From Desmodus rotundus (taxonomy: Eukaryota; Chordata; Mammalia; Chiroptera; Phyllostomidae), in contig NC_071389.1 in assembly GCF_022682495.2 (NCBI RefSeq), positions 59,170,239-59,234,238 of the forward strand: a stretch of DNA of 64,000 nt. Direction: 5' to 3'. The notes beneath the pieces were generated by a model that saw only the letters and a list, made by a program, of their open reading frames with translations, was not told the origin of the DNA and searched no databases. The position numbers were made by a program, and so were the translations under genes. Shown one piece after another: positions 1 to 11,700 of the stretch; position 1 is the stretch's first letter, and the number at the start of each line of letters is the position of its first letter.

Positions 1-850
1 ACATCAATGCTGATTTCTAAATACAAATATATAATTAGGAAAAGTAAACATTTTCAATTGACAGAGCAGACAACAGATATTGGACTCTCAGATCTTATCA
101 AGCAGAGAATCCTTCTCTCCTTTATGGAAGAAGTAAGCTGATGGGGAGGGTTCACTCCATCCTCTTTGCGCTCTTCTGGGACAGAACATTTTTCTTCCCT
201 GTGTATGGAAATGTGAGCAACAGCAATGAACAGACCTTTCACAGCAGAATGATACAGCAATTTAAAACCAAATGATCACTGAAGTTTCCAGAAATTGAGC
301 TTCTGAAATTGCAGGTGCCATATTTTATTTTTCATAAAACAACAAATACATTCAGTACAAAACTACTTATTTCTTTAATCATGTGGGTATATACAAACAA
401 AAATCACTAATTAATAATGTAAATTTCAAAAATGAAAACAAATTTGTATTTCTTAAAATTGACTCAAAGTACATATCATTGATGAGTAAAAACAAGCTGT
501 AGTAATAAACTGTAGTTTTTTAAATGATAACATTTTTTGGAGAAAACAAAAAGAAAGGGAGCAAGATCACACTATCTTTACTTGGGAAAATGGAAAAAAA
601 ATCTCTATTGTGAGCTCTGTTGCTTATGTTTAATATGCAAATACCTGCTTTTAGTTTTCAAAAGTTGTATCTTTTTAATTGTTTTCTCTGCTTTATATCA
701 TTAGTTAAAATGTCAATTAAAAAAAATATTCTCCGAAACTGTAGCATTTGAAAATTCTCATTCATATCGTGAAAGGGAATTTTGATCATCTTAATGCTCA
801 CTCACTAATACGTGTTTATATTGTGTACATAATGAAGTATGTACATTCTT
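1..850. other. AT-rich DNA without a recognisable gene
   Basis: I see no gene, RNA gene or confidently named repeat here. The sequence is AT-rich with many short A and T runs. The only open frame, on the minus strand at 54-260, is short and has no recognisable domain. Confidence 0.5.
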
Positions 851-854
851 TTAC

Positions 855-1416
855 ATTGATGCCTTAACCAATTATCACACAGTTTGCAGTTTAAAATGGC
901 ACAGCTTTCTTCTCTCACAGGTGTGTGCATTAGAGGGCCAGCACGGTCTTTCGGTCAGTAGAGCTGCCTTCCACACAGGAAAACCTTCCAGACTCCTTCA
1001 TATTCTTGGTAGAATTCAGTTTCATGCAGATGTGGGACTGCAGTTTCCATTTCCTTGCTGGCTTTTGGTCAGGAGTCCTCCTCAGGTTCTGGAGGCCTCC
1101 CCACCTTCACCTTCAAAGCCAGCAAAGGTGGGTCAAGTCCTTTTTAAACTTCTCGCCCATCTCCTCTTCAGGCTTACTTCTCCAGCTTCTTCTTCCACAC
1201 TACTTAGACTTCGTCTGGAGAACATTCTCTGATTTCAAAGGCTCTTGTAATTGAACACATGTGGATAACAAAATACTGATAATCTTCCTATTTTAAGGTC
1301 TGTGGCCTTAAATTCATCTCAAAAGTCTTTTTTGCCATGTAACAATGTTGCCTATTTATAGTTTCCAGGGATTAGGGTGTAGAAAATTTTGAGGGGTCAT
1401 TATTCTACCTACCACA
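855..1416 (-). mobile_element. MaLR-type (MLT1-like) LTR, antisense
   Basis: On the plus strand the block runs from a decayed 'acagctttcttctctcacag' segment, through a GC-richer centre, to 'ggattagggtgtag' and 'cctaccaca' near 1416. This is the order of the reverse complement of a mammalian-apparent LTR retrotransposon LTR. The centre includes 'aaagccagcaaaggtgggtc' and 'ttcctattttaaggtc', which also fit that family. The left boundary is uncertain and I found no target-site duplication. Two overlapping plus-strand frames near 921-1254 lie inside the repeat and are not genes. Confidence 0.55.
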
Positions 1417-1434
1417 AATATGTATTCTCAAATA

Positions 1435-1769
1435 TCATATTTTGCCATGTATAACGTATACTTTTGGCCCAAATTTTTGAGGAAAAATAAGGATGTGCCT
1501 TATGCATGGGTAGTACTAATTCCATATCTATATAAATGTTTTTAATTCTTTTATTTATACTTATGCATTAAAAGTGTAACTCTAGAAAGCAATAATGATA
1601 TCCATTTGCAAAGTAATACCCTGGAACACAATAATTGGTTTTGTTTCTAAATATAAATAAATAAAAACTGAATTAAAAAATTAAAATGAAAGATTTTTCC
1701 TTGAAAGCTTGTGCCAAAAATGTGGGTGCACATTATACATGAGAGCACATTATACACAGAAAAATATGA
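1435..1769. mobile_element. Non-autonomous DNA transposon (MITE) with TA duplication
   Basis: The element begins 'tcatatttt' and ends 'aaaatatga', inverted termini flanked on both sides by TA (1433-1434 and 1770-1771). Further in, the arms keep partial pairing: 'tgtataacgtatac' on the left against 'gcacattatacaca' on the right. A TA duplication is typical of the Tc1/mariner/pogo superfamily. There is no transposase frame, so this is a non-autonomous copy of about 335 bp. The family name is not assigned. Confidence 0.6.
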
Positions 1770-1771
1770 TA

Positions 1772-3529
1772 GTTATGTGTTTGAATTTTTGGAAATTCCA
1801 TAGAGTCTGCAAAGTTTTTTACTAATAAATAATTAAGATAAAAGTATAACATATATTTTCATAAGGAGATTTGCAAATCACACTTATATTGGCTAGCATT
1901 GTTTTATTTCTTAAATTTCCATCAAATTACACATGTTTGGTAATTCTCTTTGAAGAAAATGAGCAATATTTATTCTCAATAAAGCTTCCATTTTAACTAG
2001 GCACATTAAATATCATTAGCACAAATTCATTATAAATTACATTCCAGATTTCACACAGGGTTTATTTACCTAGCATTTGTTATATATGAAAAGTTAACTA
2101 AGATAATATTAATATTAGTTTTAGTAAATGCCCTACAGTTTGCTAGAATCTACTTAACATGAGAAGCAATTCTTGCTTTCTTTAGTAATGTTCACAATGG
2201 ACAAATGTCTAATCCATGTTTAGCTTATACGTATTAATTTAACCATTCTACATTCATTTTTATTCTAATAATATTAGTAAATTCAGAAGTATAATTCAAA
2301 ATAGATGGACTTTAAATTTTGAACTTCAGTGTATTATATCATTAATTATGTTAGAAGATATATAAATTCTCTATAATTGCTCTGCTTATCACTGTTTCAG
2401 TATAACATCCTCTTTTAAAAATGTAATTTAGATTTTTGGCATTAGCCCTTGATTCGTATTTTATCCGAGCTCCACGGTCGGTCTTGGATATCCCCTGCAG
2501 AGACAGATCCATTCCTAACAAGGGTATTTTTTTTGGGGGGGGGAGGGACTTGGTAATAATTAGAATATAGATAAAAAAGGATTGACACTCTATTTAGGCT
2601 GTAGCTTTTCAAGGCGGAGTGGTGCTCCCTGATCCTTTTTAAGCCCTTGTTCAAATGTAAATTAGAAGAGACCATTTACATTACTTATACCCAGCATCCA
2701 TATGCAACACCAGATTGAAAAAAAAATATTTGTAAGAAGCTATTCCTATATTTATTTATGATACTCATCACTCTTGACACTTTAGTGCTGGAGCCACCAA
2801 ACTAGAATCATTTCAATTATCTATCTAAGGGAGAAACCATCCAAAACTGACAAGCCATTTGTGTCTTTCCAAGCTGGGCTGAGTAACTGGAGAGCAAGTG
2901 ACTTTTTAGTGCTCTTGGTCTAATTAGAGAGTACTTTGGTCAAAGGGGTTATTTGCATCTTTTCCAGGATGAGAGAGATTAAATGCCCTTAACTGGATTT
3001 TGAAAGGCAGAAGGGATGGCCTAATAGTACCTTTTTCACTGTAGATTTTAATTTTTAAAATGTCCCCCTTTTTTTTTGGTAAATGAGAGGATAGTATCAT
3101 GAGCAGAAGGCAATTATTAGCAGCATTCAAGGGTGAAGAAAAAAGAAAAGTATCAAGACCTTCCCCCCAGCCTTTTAATGAAGGTAAAAAAGTGAGGGAA
3201 AAAGATTTATCTATGAAAGGAGAAACTTCTTTTCTTTAAATTTTCATGAGTATTCCACTTAAATGTAACTTTGACAACTTAGTGTCCTATTCATTTAGAA
3301 CTTTGCCATGAATTTTTTTTTATCAGCAGAAGTGCAGTTATGATCACCAAGCATCATTTTCATTTGAAAACAAAGAGGCCAGGAGAACAGAACCCTCTTC
3401 TTATAGGTATTTAATGAATAAAGTCTTACTGGTATCACTTACACAAGCTGTCACCTAAAATCTTCAGGATCAGAATCTCTCTGCTTTCCCATTTATAATC
3501 TGTAAAATTCTAATTCTCTTAGCCTGGTT
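1772..3529. other. Unique-looking AT-rich sequence
   Basis: No gene or named repeat recognised. There is a T/G homopolymer junction near 2526-2548. A short CpG-bearing patch at about 2455-2515 gives a minus-strand frame of 77 codons with no recognisable domain. Confidence 0.4.
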
Positions 3530-3695
3530 ATTTTCAACTGCAAAATTGGATCAGTATTACTCAATTCATAGGTTTGTTTAATGGTTAAGTGCAAGAATGC
3601 TTGTGAAATTTTGTGCATATGTTTATCTATCTAAGTGCTTTATTATTAGTGCTCTATTATCTAAGTGCTCAATAAGTGAAGGTGCTATTGCTATC
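3530..3695 (+). repeat. MIR-like SINE fragment
   Basis: A sense MIR-like order is visible: 'ttttcaactgcaaaattgg', then 'ttaagtgc', then 'taagtgctcaataagtgaag', and a run of short TATT/TATC motifs. This matches the 3' half of MIR in degraded form. An antisense MIR-like piece follows immediately. Confidence 0.45.
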
Positions 3696-3815
3696 ATATT
3701 ACCTATTTTATGTGGACTCATAGCAAACCTGTGAAATAGACAAGGAAAGTATTTTTATTATCATTATCATTTCACAGTTGAAGAAACTGAGATATAGAAT
3801 TAGTTGGAGCCTTTC
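3696..3815 (-). repeat. MIR-like SINE fragment, antisense
   Basis: 'agcaaacctgtgaaatag', 'tattatcattatcatttcac' and 'gttgaagaaactgagat' are the antisense MIR core in its usual order. The fragment abuts a sense MIR-like piece, so two MIR remnants sit tail to tail. Confidence 0.5.
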
Positions 3816-5480
3816 TTGTACTTGATGGATTGTGCATTATGATTTCTACCACTCAGTGCTGCTTCTTAGCCAGGCCATTACCCACCTAGACCTGAGGGAG
3901 ATATATTTAGAGTATCTTCTTGATCCGAAGATATGCAGTCACTTATCACGTGCACAGCATACTGCTAGGAATATCGGAGGAAACAGAGAAGCATAATCCC
4001 TATATGTGTTTCTTGTTCAGTAGACATGAGGTCTGCTCTATTTGGCTCCTGGCCCTTCTTAGCTCTAAAAACTAATCATGGGGTCAAGGTCACCGTGACT
4101 GTAATGTCACCTATAACATATATTCTCTTACACACTAAGGACTTGCTGCTACAGCTGGTTTCCTCCTCTATTTGATTCTTAGAAAAAATAATCACCTGTC
4201 CTTGCCCATTATTTTTTCCTTTTCTTTTTTTCCTCCTTGAATAAACTTTTGTTGAAAGATAAGCAGATAAATCTGACCTCTGTAATAGATAAATATGTTA
4301 TGTCCTCTTTTTGTTCATTTTAGTGTCTCTGAAAAAGTCAACTAATGAGCCTTGAGAAGGAAAGTATAAACAATGTTTCTCTCCATCTCACCATTAAAAT
4401 TAGCCATCAGTAGTATTGTTACAATATCAATAAATTCAAACATTATTTGACTCTTTCTTCCTTGGATTGAAATAAACTAGCATTGGTTGAAGTGAACATA
4501 GATTTTTTTTAAAATGATGGATGAAATTTGAGGGATTGTAGGTGGTTTTGTTATAAAGTTTTTCTTCTATAGTATTTACGCACCTCAAAAGAGCTAGCAT
4601 TGTCTTTTGATTGATGCAAGGAGATGGCTGAAGTTCCCTGCACCTGAGTATGTTGTCATGGATCACATAACATGCTGATGGTTTATGACTGGTTTCAGTG
4701 ACAGAAGGAGGTAGGGAGTAAGCAGGTAGACTGAATTAAATGTGTGTGTGTTTGTGTGTGTTTGGGTCTTGTGTGTGTGTGAATTAGTTAAATTAGAATA
4801 GAAAGGAACTAAGAGTGGGAGAAAGAAGAAAAGCAAGATAAAATGGCACACAAATCCAAATGCTCTAAAACACTATGTCCTTTTTTTAGTCAGAATCCAA
4901 AGAAACACACTTTATGTCTCTCTTTTTTTCTCCCTGTACTTATCCTTCATCTTCCATTCCACTAGACATGGTTTAAATATGTTGGGTAATATGTCATCTC
5001 ATGTAAACCGTGTATTTTTTCCTCTAGTTTTATTTCCATATGAGGTCTATGTAACTGGAAAAATTTGTTTTTAGGGCAATAGTATGACCCACAGCATAAG
5101 AATATTTCTAAATAATAGAGAATTAGATTTGTTACAGCAAATTTAACAGCCGTTTTCCTGAATTGATACTTTACAGCTCAGTCTTAAAACATCTAACTAT
5201 TTTGCCAAAAAGACAAGAGCTAATTGTCTTCTTGCTCTTTTTCTTAAAAAGTGTGTAGGAAAGAGACAGGAAATGGCTGGAATACCCATTCACTATGTAA
5301 GTGGGCAAAAACAAACAATATTTTGAAATGTACCTCTGCAAATTTTTATGAAAACCACACGAGACTATCTTTATTCCTTATTTTAGATACTCATCATATT
5401 TTAGAATCCAAAATATCTGACAGAGCAAAATGAAATACTTTTTTCAAGATAGTTCCATGAGATTATAGGAAACAAGTTCC
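3816..5480. other. Unique-looking sequence with one TG microsatellite
   Basis: No gene recognised. The only clear feature is the interrupted TG repeat annotated separately at 4741-4781. Short frames in this block are AT-rich and lack domains. Confidence 0.4.
4741..4781. repeat. Interrupted (TG)n microsatellite
   Basis: Alternating TG units are broken by 'ttt', 'tttggg' and 'tct'. The minus-strand frame that crosses it is a low-complexity Thr/His artefact. Confidence 0.85.
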
Positions 5481-6220
5481 TCTCATGACGCACTGAGTTA
5501 CCCAATCACTTCCCAGCTGGAGGCTGGCTGCGCCCCAGCACAATGGGGAACTTTCAGGGTGTCAGGCAATCTGCAGGCCCTTGACTTGGCCAGGAAATAT
5601 TTCAAGGATGAGTCAGAGTAAGAATAAAGCAAGTATTACTCAGGTAGAGAAAAATAAAGGGGCCAGGGTGCAGATGCTAGTGTGAAAGAAGTGAAAAGTA
5701 CATGTCTAAGTGGACATGGGCCCGCTAGAAAGTGAGCTGCTCACTCGTGGCCAGTTAGTTCTTGGGATTTTATGTATTTCCATGGTGGGACAGGGGTGTC
5801 TCCAAGTTATGTGGTGTCAAATTCTGACTCCGCTTCCTCATTGGGAAGGCACCTTTTTCCTAACATGGTCCACTATAGAAGTGTCATGGTGTCTGTTTCC
5901 CTCCTACCTGTGGTGTCGGTCTTTATTATAATGATGACATAATGAGCTTTGGGATCTGGCCAATTTTCCCTCCATCTTGGAATAATCTGCTTCTAGCCAG
6001 TCCGTGTTGTTGACCATCACAACCACCACAGGGTTTTCCCACCGTAAACGCTTCCTCTTTGATCATGCCTGGAGTAGGGGCTCTGGTGAGAGGATGTTGG
6101 CTCCTTCTTCCTCACTCCACTTGTTGAGATTTTTCCCTAAGTTCTTCCTAGCCTGCCTCACTATAACCATATACATATGCATATACCTGCATTTTAGAGC
6201 TGGGTGATGTCTCATGAACC
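5480..6220. other. Unassigned GC-richer block, possibly repeat-derived
   Basis: This block is visibly richer in G, C and CpG than its flanks, with examples at 'ggctgcgcccc', 'gtgtcggtc' and 'ccgtaaacgc'. It contains 'agaataaagcaag' and several short open frames of 60-73 codons, none with a recognisable domain. Composition and position, 250 bp from a retroviral LTR, suggest a lineage-specific repeat or LTR. I cannot place it in a family and found no terminal TG/CA pair with a target duplication. Confidence 0.3.
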
Positions 6221-6473
6221 ATCTGGTTTTACACCCATTTTAGAGATAGGTTAATTGAGTCATACACATAATATCTTGCCTAATTTTACATAGCAAGTTA
6301 ATAGAAAGTTCTGAATAAGGACAATTTAAATTTACATGAAATCTCATATTTTAGGAAAATCTAGGTATTTTGAGGGAAAAAATGAGAAATAATTCTAAAA
6401 TTATTCTTGAATAAAAGACAACAAAGTGTTCTACTTTGACTCATCTAGCTGTTAACTGTGAAGAACACCAGAA

Positions 6474-6717
6474 TGTTTAAACCTCAGCCCTAGAGTTTTG
6501 GCTAAGAAAGAATTCAGAGCCAAGACTCAAATACAAGCAAAAGTTTATTTAGAAAGTCACAGAGGTAGAAGAAGTGAGCCACGGAAGAAGTGAGCCAGCT
6601 GGGATGCATGGGCTCAGGAAACATGTTACAGAGGCAAGAGAAGGGACCTTGGAGCTTAGGAGAAAGGAAACAAAAGTAAGTGCCTTGAAGGAAGAAAGGG
6701 GAAGGAAAGGCATGGGT

Positions 6718-6760
<43 letters not shown>

Positions 6761-7350
6761 CACCCAGTCCTTTGCCTTGAGGGTTTTTATCTGGAGGTCT
6801 CAGGGTAGGACTTCAAAAGAATATTCATCAGCTTTCCAGGGGTGTCTTTTCAATGTTATGGTCTCTACTGACTGGTTGGCTCCAGGGCAGGGGTTATTAG
6901 TTAATGCAGCTGGACCTGATGTCAGCCTTGGCATCACCCCACCTGGCCTTGCTGCTTTTCTTGGCCTGGACATAAAAGAGATTTGAAGTCCAGATGTTAT
7001 CTCTAGGGCTTAATGCTTAAGGGAGTGGTTATGCAAGGGAGTCATGTAAGGCTATTTTCTGGCCCTCTTGTTCCTTTTTTAAAGGGGTCTACCACATGAC
7101 TAGCAAAATGCCATGGGACGAAAGGTCAGAGGAAGGTCTGAACCACATGACCAACAATATGAAAGATCAGGGAGTGTAAATGGCATCACTAGCAATACGC
7201 TAGGAGGGAAAAGGTCACCCTAGCTGTGAGATCCCATCTCACAATTATCTATTGCTAGGCACCTGGGCTTTCTGTCCTGGTAACCTTCAGTACCTGGCTT
7301 ATCGTTCCTACTATGCTTATGTCTGTCTCATTGCCTACTATAGCATAACA
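6474..7350 (-). mobile_element. Gammaretrovirus-like solo LTR, antisense
   Basis: On the minus strand the block runs from TG ('tgttatgctatag', ending at 7350) to CA ('gtttaaaca', at 6474), a TGTT...AACA inverted terminus. Reading minus, there is a U3-like region, a TATA-like 'ccagataaaaaccc', a (CT)n tract, and 'tttctaaataaac', which holds an AATAAA polyadenylation signal. A short U5-like 3' segment follows. This U3-R-U5 order and the length of 877 bp fit an ERV1-type LTR. No flanking gag, pol or env was seen, so it reads as a solo LTR. No matching target-site duplication is evident at these ends (agaa versus acag), so one end may be misplaced. Two partial relatives occur at 41.64 and 42.39 kb. 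Confidence 0.65.
6719..6760. repeat. (GA)n microsatellite inside the LTR
   Basis: A GA repeat of about 40 bp sits just downstream of the LTR's TATA-like motif when read on the minus strand. It produces the spurious Arg-Glu repeat in an overlapping plus-strand frame. Confidence 0.85.
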
Positions 7351-8655
7351 ACAGGAGCAGCCCAACTACTCTTTTTGCATCTAAGTGAAGTGTGACTTTC
7401 TGACAATCCAGTTTTTTCATCTGAACCCCTCCAACATGGTCTTTATGGTGAATGTCACCTCACAGCTGAAGCAAGTTTATGGGGCACTGCAGGTCCCCGG
7501 GTGCTCTTTGTTCAGTGGAGAACCAAAGAACATCGGTCTCAGGAACTGTGAATCCACCAGCTTTCATCAGTCTGAAACGCATTTTAAATCAATGTCAGGC
7601 TGCCTGCAAAATTTATGTTGCCAACTTCATAGTAACTCCAGATGTCCCACAGTCCTGTGAGTACCTATGCCAATTACATATGCTAAAACATGAATGAACA
7701 AACACAATGATTTTACGCCATGTTTGAGAAAAGAGAGATAATTCAGAATCAACATTGCAGAATCAAAAATAATGATTCTAATTAGTGTCTCAGAGAGAAA
7801 GCCTTCTTGGCATATTATCATGGATGTAAAGAAAATACATACATATAGAAACTTTAAGTGCTATATATACAAAAGTAAAACTAATAACATTGTGGTGTCT
7901 TACTTAGAGTATGCTGAAAAGCTTTCATTTCCTTTTGTCTGGTATTTCTGATGCCATCTTTTTTCACATCTGAGTTTGGTCAGTCACTATGTCAACCATT
8001 AGTATATCGAAAACGTTATCGTGCAAAAAATTTCAAATAAAATGATTTTTCTGTTAGGTCTCAGATTCTACACACGATTATTTAATTGCTAGTTACAAAG
8101 TTTTGATTTTTTTTCCATACTGAAACAAGTCTCTGTAGTACTTCTAGAACTCAAATATTTTTGTATTTTAATTTCATGTCACTAATGTAGTCACTAGAGT
8201 TGGTGAGTTTTTTTATTCCTTATTTGTCTGATGGGTGATTATGTAACCGGAAGTGGTGAAAAAGTGCACGGAGTAGTGTTTGTCAGCGGCTTGTCTGCAT
8301 GCACAATTTTGCTGAATGTGGTTTTGCTCCATTGACAAATTCGAATCCGAGTTGTTGGCCCGATTATGTCCATTGCCTAGTTGGCATTGTTGGGAAAGTT
8401 GTAGACAATCTGGTTATGTTGGAAGATGCCTTAATAGTGTCTAAAGTAGAGGGGAAAATAAGTGCTATTTCTAACCAGAAAAGAGGATACGGGAAAGTAA
8501 TAAATAAAAACATTAAGAAGAATAAGAAAATGTGATGATCTGAGAAAGGGAGTAGAGAGCAAGTTTTAACATGTCTCTGTCAATTTTTTGGAAGACAAGG
8601 GAGGGGGAATGAGGAACAAGTTTTACTGAAAACAGAGAAGCACCCTGCAGGTCCT
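7351..8655. other. Unique-looking sequence, no gene recognised
   Basis: Two overlapping plus-strand frames (7385-7660 and 7479-7697) and one at 8299-8535 are open, but they show no domain, signal peptide or splice context that I recognise. There is a small CpG-bearing patch at about 8240-8300. Confidence 0.35.
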
Positions 8656-8830
8656 GGAACCAGAATTTCTGAGCTTAAAGTTTAACACTTTCTGCGGTGG
8701 GGACAACGGTAAACTGCTTAATCTCAGTCTCAGTTACCTAGCTCTGAAATGGGGCTAATAATAGTACCTACCTTACAGATCCACTGGAAATTCAGTGAGA
8801 TAAACCATGGCCTGATCCTTAGTCCAGGCA
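8656..8830 (+). repeat. MIR SINE fragment
   Basis: 'cttaatctcagtctcagtta', 'ctgaaatggggctaataata' and 'gtacctaccttacag' are the classical MIR core and 3' half in sense order. Confidence 0.65.
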
Positions 8831-9735
8831 AGCCCCTCTCTAAATGTTAGCTGATCTTAAACTCAAGGTTCATTGTGCTTATATGTGCAGGAGCTTAAGA
8901 AAAACTGTAAGGCCAGAGCACAAGAATAAAAAATTAATTGTGTCGATAAAAGGGATTTGATAAGACAAATATATGCTACTATGGCTACAATGTACACTTG
9001 CTGGAAATAGCTTTGAATGAGTGTGAGATTATAACAGCCAATTTTAAGTTAGGAGAAAAGTGGAGTTATTATCTTTTAGGTCCAAGTAGAATGCCTAATG
9101 GATTTCACACGCACTGTGAGACTGCATGCTTGACTTACTTTCCCTGCCTCTATTTGAAGGGGGAGAACGAGAATCTAGTAGAAGGTGACTTGGCAGACAG
9201 AGCGGCACAATCTTATTCTCATTGTCTCCAGAGATCCTGGTGAGGAAAAGAGCTGTGGAAGTTGCTGGGAAGGGGACACAAATTTATGTCCATTCTTCCT
9301 TGGCCAGAAAAATCATGAAGACATGATTCATTAAAGACTAGAATTATCCTAAAGGGAATTTTGGATCCCTTTGTTTTGGTGGTTGAACCGTTTGGTAGAC
9401 ACTAAGTGCTAATGTACAGACGCACTTACAATGGTGATAGAAGAGCAGGCTTCCTTATGAGTTGCGGTTTCTCTAACTTTAAAATTGTTGTAATCATCAT
9501 GTTCTCACTGACAGGTTGTAAGAAATAAGAGATATCGCTTACAAAAAAATTGCCTAAAACAATGTTTAGTACAGAGTAGTTGTGCTATAATTGTTGATTC
9601 CCTTTCCTTTACCTATTTCTTCCACTATTCCTTTAGATGTGAAATCTAGTTGATAGAATGATAACTTGTCATTTATTTATCTTGTCTACTAAATTAATAA
9701 GCTACTGCTTTTCTATGAACATTGTCCATTTCCCT
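8831..9735. other. Unique-looking sequence, no gene recognised
   Basis: Nothing identifiable. An 81-codon plus-strand frame at 8998-9243 has no recognisable features. Confidence 0.35.
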
Positions 9736-9739
9736 TTTC

Positions 9740-10165
9740 TGTTTTCTTGGTCCTTAGTAGATTCTCTTCCCATTTTCTTCCTGTGCTCATACCTTCTGTT
9801 GACTCCTTTAGATTAATTCCCCTCCCCCCAACTTTGCTCTGCTTTAACAGTGGACTGACTCACTGGTCTGTGCTTTCTGGCTTCTGCATGTGTTTGATCA
9901 CAGGAGAAAGGGGAAATGGTGAGTATGAGGAATTTATTTCCCCTGCTCCTTTCCTATGGGGTCCCCAAGTGCTGGCTGCATCAGGTCAGGAGGACCTCTC
10001 CACATAGTTCTGTCACCTCATTTGGGTTAACACCTCCTTTCCACTTCCATCAGACCTAGGTGTTGCTTCCCACTGGCACTAGTCTAAGATCTTTATAAAT
10101 ATTTCCCTTTGAAACTCTTCTCTAATTACCCATTTGAACGCGCTGTCTCCAGGTGGTAAGTACGG
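9740..10165 (+). repeat. Old mammalian interspersed repeat, family not named
   Basis: The order 'tctggcttctgcatgtgttt', 'ggagaaaggggaaatggtga', 'ccaagtgctggctgcatcag', 'ctttataaatatttcccttt' and 'ctctaattaccc' is a block I recognise as a widespread old repeat of mammalian genomes. I cannot give its library name with certainty. The 86-codon frame at 9747-10007 lies inside it. Confidence 0.45.
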
Positions 10166-11565
10166 AAGGACACACCATACACTGCCTCTTCACTTGTATT
10201 CTACGACTCTTGATCTTATTTCTTCATATTAATAAGGGCACCTATCTTACATCTGGAAAGTTTCACATTTATAAGAAAATCAAAGCACATTTAAATAATA
10301 CATACCTCAGTAGAGAACACTTTGGCTTCCAGGTTTCGCTGGTCTAATTATTAGGTGCCTGAGTAGGTGAGTTCTAATCTGTAAATGCATTTTTTATCTC
10401 TTACTATATAAACTGGAACCTGGCTAACAACATGATATATATTTTGGAATTTGATATAAAATGGTTTCCTTTCAAGATCCCTTGTTTACAAAGGAGTGGT
10501 TTGTTGTCAAATGACTTTATAAATAAGATGGCCTCGGGTACATACTTTTAGGATAGACTTACAGTGAAGTTTCATGCTCTGTATGTATTTGTTTAACTAT
10601 ATATTTGTATTATTAAACCAGGCATTAGATAAAAGGCTAGGTTATTTTAGTAAGTTCTTAATGGAAGTTGTTATTGTTTAAATTTTTTTATCACTTAAAA
10701 TTCCAAAAATCTGAATTCAGCACCTAAGTAGAAATGCATTAAAGAACATTAAACATACACAGGAAGAAAGTTTATTAGAAATTAAATTTCCCCTCTAATT
10801 AGATCTGGTGTTCACATCTGAAGAAAATGAAATGGCCTTTAGCAAATACTTTACAAGCATGGTTTTTGTATAAGGAAAGGTAGGTGACATAATGATCAAT
10901 TATGAGGCTGACATGGTCTTTTCTTTTATCTTTAGCTGCTCTGTTAAAATTCAAAGTGCTGTGTTATACTATAGCATATCTGTTAGGAGTCCTATTAGGT
11001 ATGTATTTTATTTGCTAATTAGTGTTGGGATTTACTCAGTTTGTAGCCAATAAAGCACGAGGAATGGATCGGAGAGGTATCTGCCATACACTGACACATA
11101 CAGTCTCAAGGCAAAAACTGAAATAACTATATTTTCTATTTTTATAGAATTTTTAAACATTTCTTTGATTTGTATGTGTTCTCTAAGAAAGATAAATGTT
11201 AGAATTTTTTGAGATCAATAGCTGGAGTTTATTGTTCTAGAGGTTTTTTCTTAGTGAAAGAAAGAAGACTACACTTAAAAATAACGTGAATAACCATGTG
11301 TTACTAAACAGGTTTGCAAACTGGACCACTTGTGGGCCTGATACTCAAGTGAAAACAGAATTTGATATTCTAGCACACAGAGAACTGTACATCCTTGCTT
11401 GTATGATCCCAAATAATATCAGTAAAATAAATTTAGGTAAAATTCCACAAAGGTTATCTAAATGCTATTTTTTTCTAAGCATAGCATTGCATATGTAATC
11501 TGATATTTGTGTTAATTAATTATATATTAAATTAACATAGCATGTATATATGACACACACATATC
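10166..11565. other. Unique-looking AT-rich sequence
   Basis: No gene or repeat recognised. Short open frames only. Confidence 0.35.
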
Positions 11566-11700
11566 CTATTTATTGGTTTATTCAGCAAATGTTTCCTGAG
11601 AATCTCCGATGTTCTGGGCTCTACAGCTGCCACAGTAAGCTCAGCATGGTCCCTGCCTCCATGGACATTACCGATTAAGCATTTGCTGTAGAGGTGAGCA
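11566..11700. repeat. Old repeat fragment of the 'ttcaacaaatatttattgagc' type
   Basis: 'tattggtttattcagcaaat', 'gatgttctgggctctac' and 'ccctgcctccatggacatta' follow the order of a common ancient mammalian repeat. Similar remnants occur at 24.0, 35.4, 37.5 and 39.7 kb. The class (L2-related or other) is not resolved. Confidence 0.45.

Noticed and set aside
921..1254. Two overlapping plus-strand frames
   Set aside because: Both lie within the antisense MaLR-type LTR.
6574..6780. Arg/Glu-repeat protein
   Set aside because: Translation of the (GA)n microsatellite inside the LTR.
6474..7350. Full endogenous provirus near the LTR
   Set aside because: No gag, pol or env motif was found on either side, and no second LTR copy in the same orientation lies within proviral distance.
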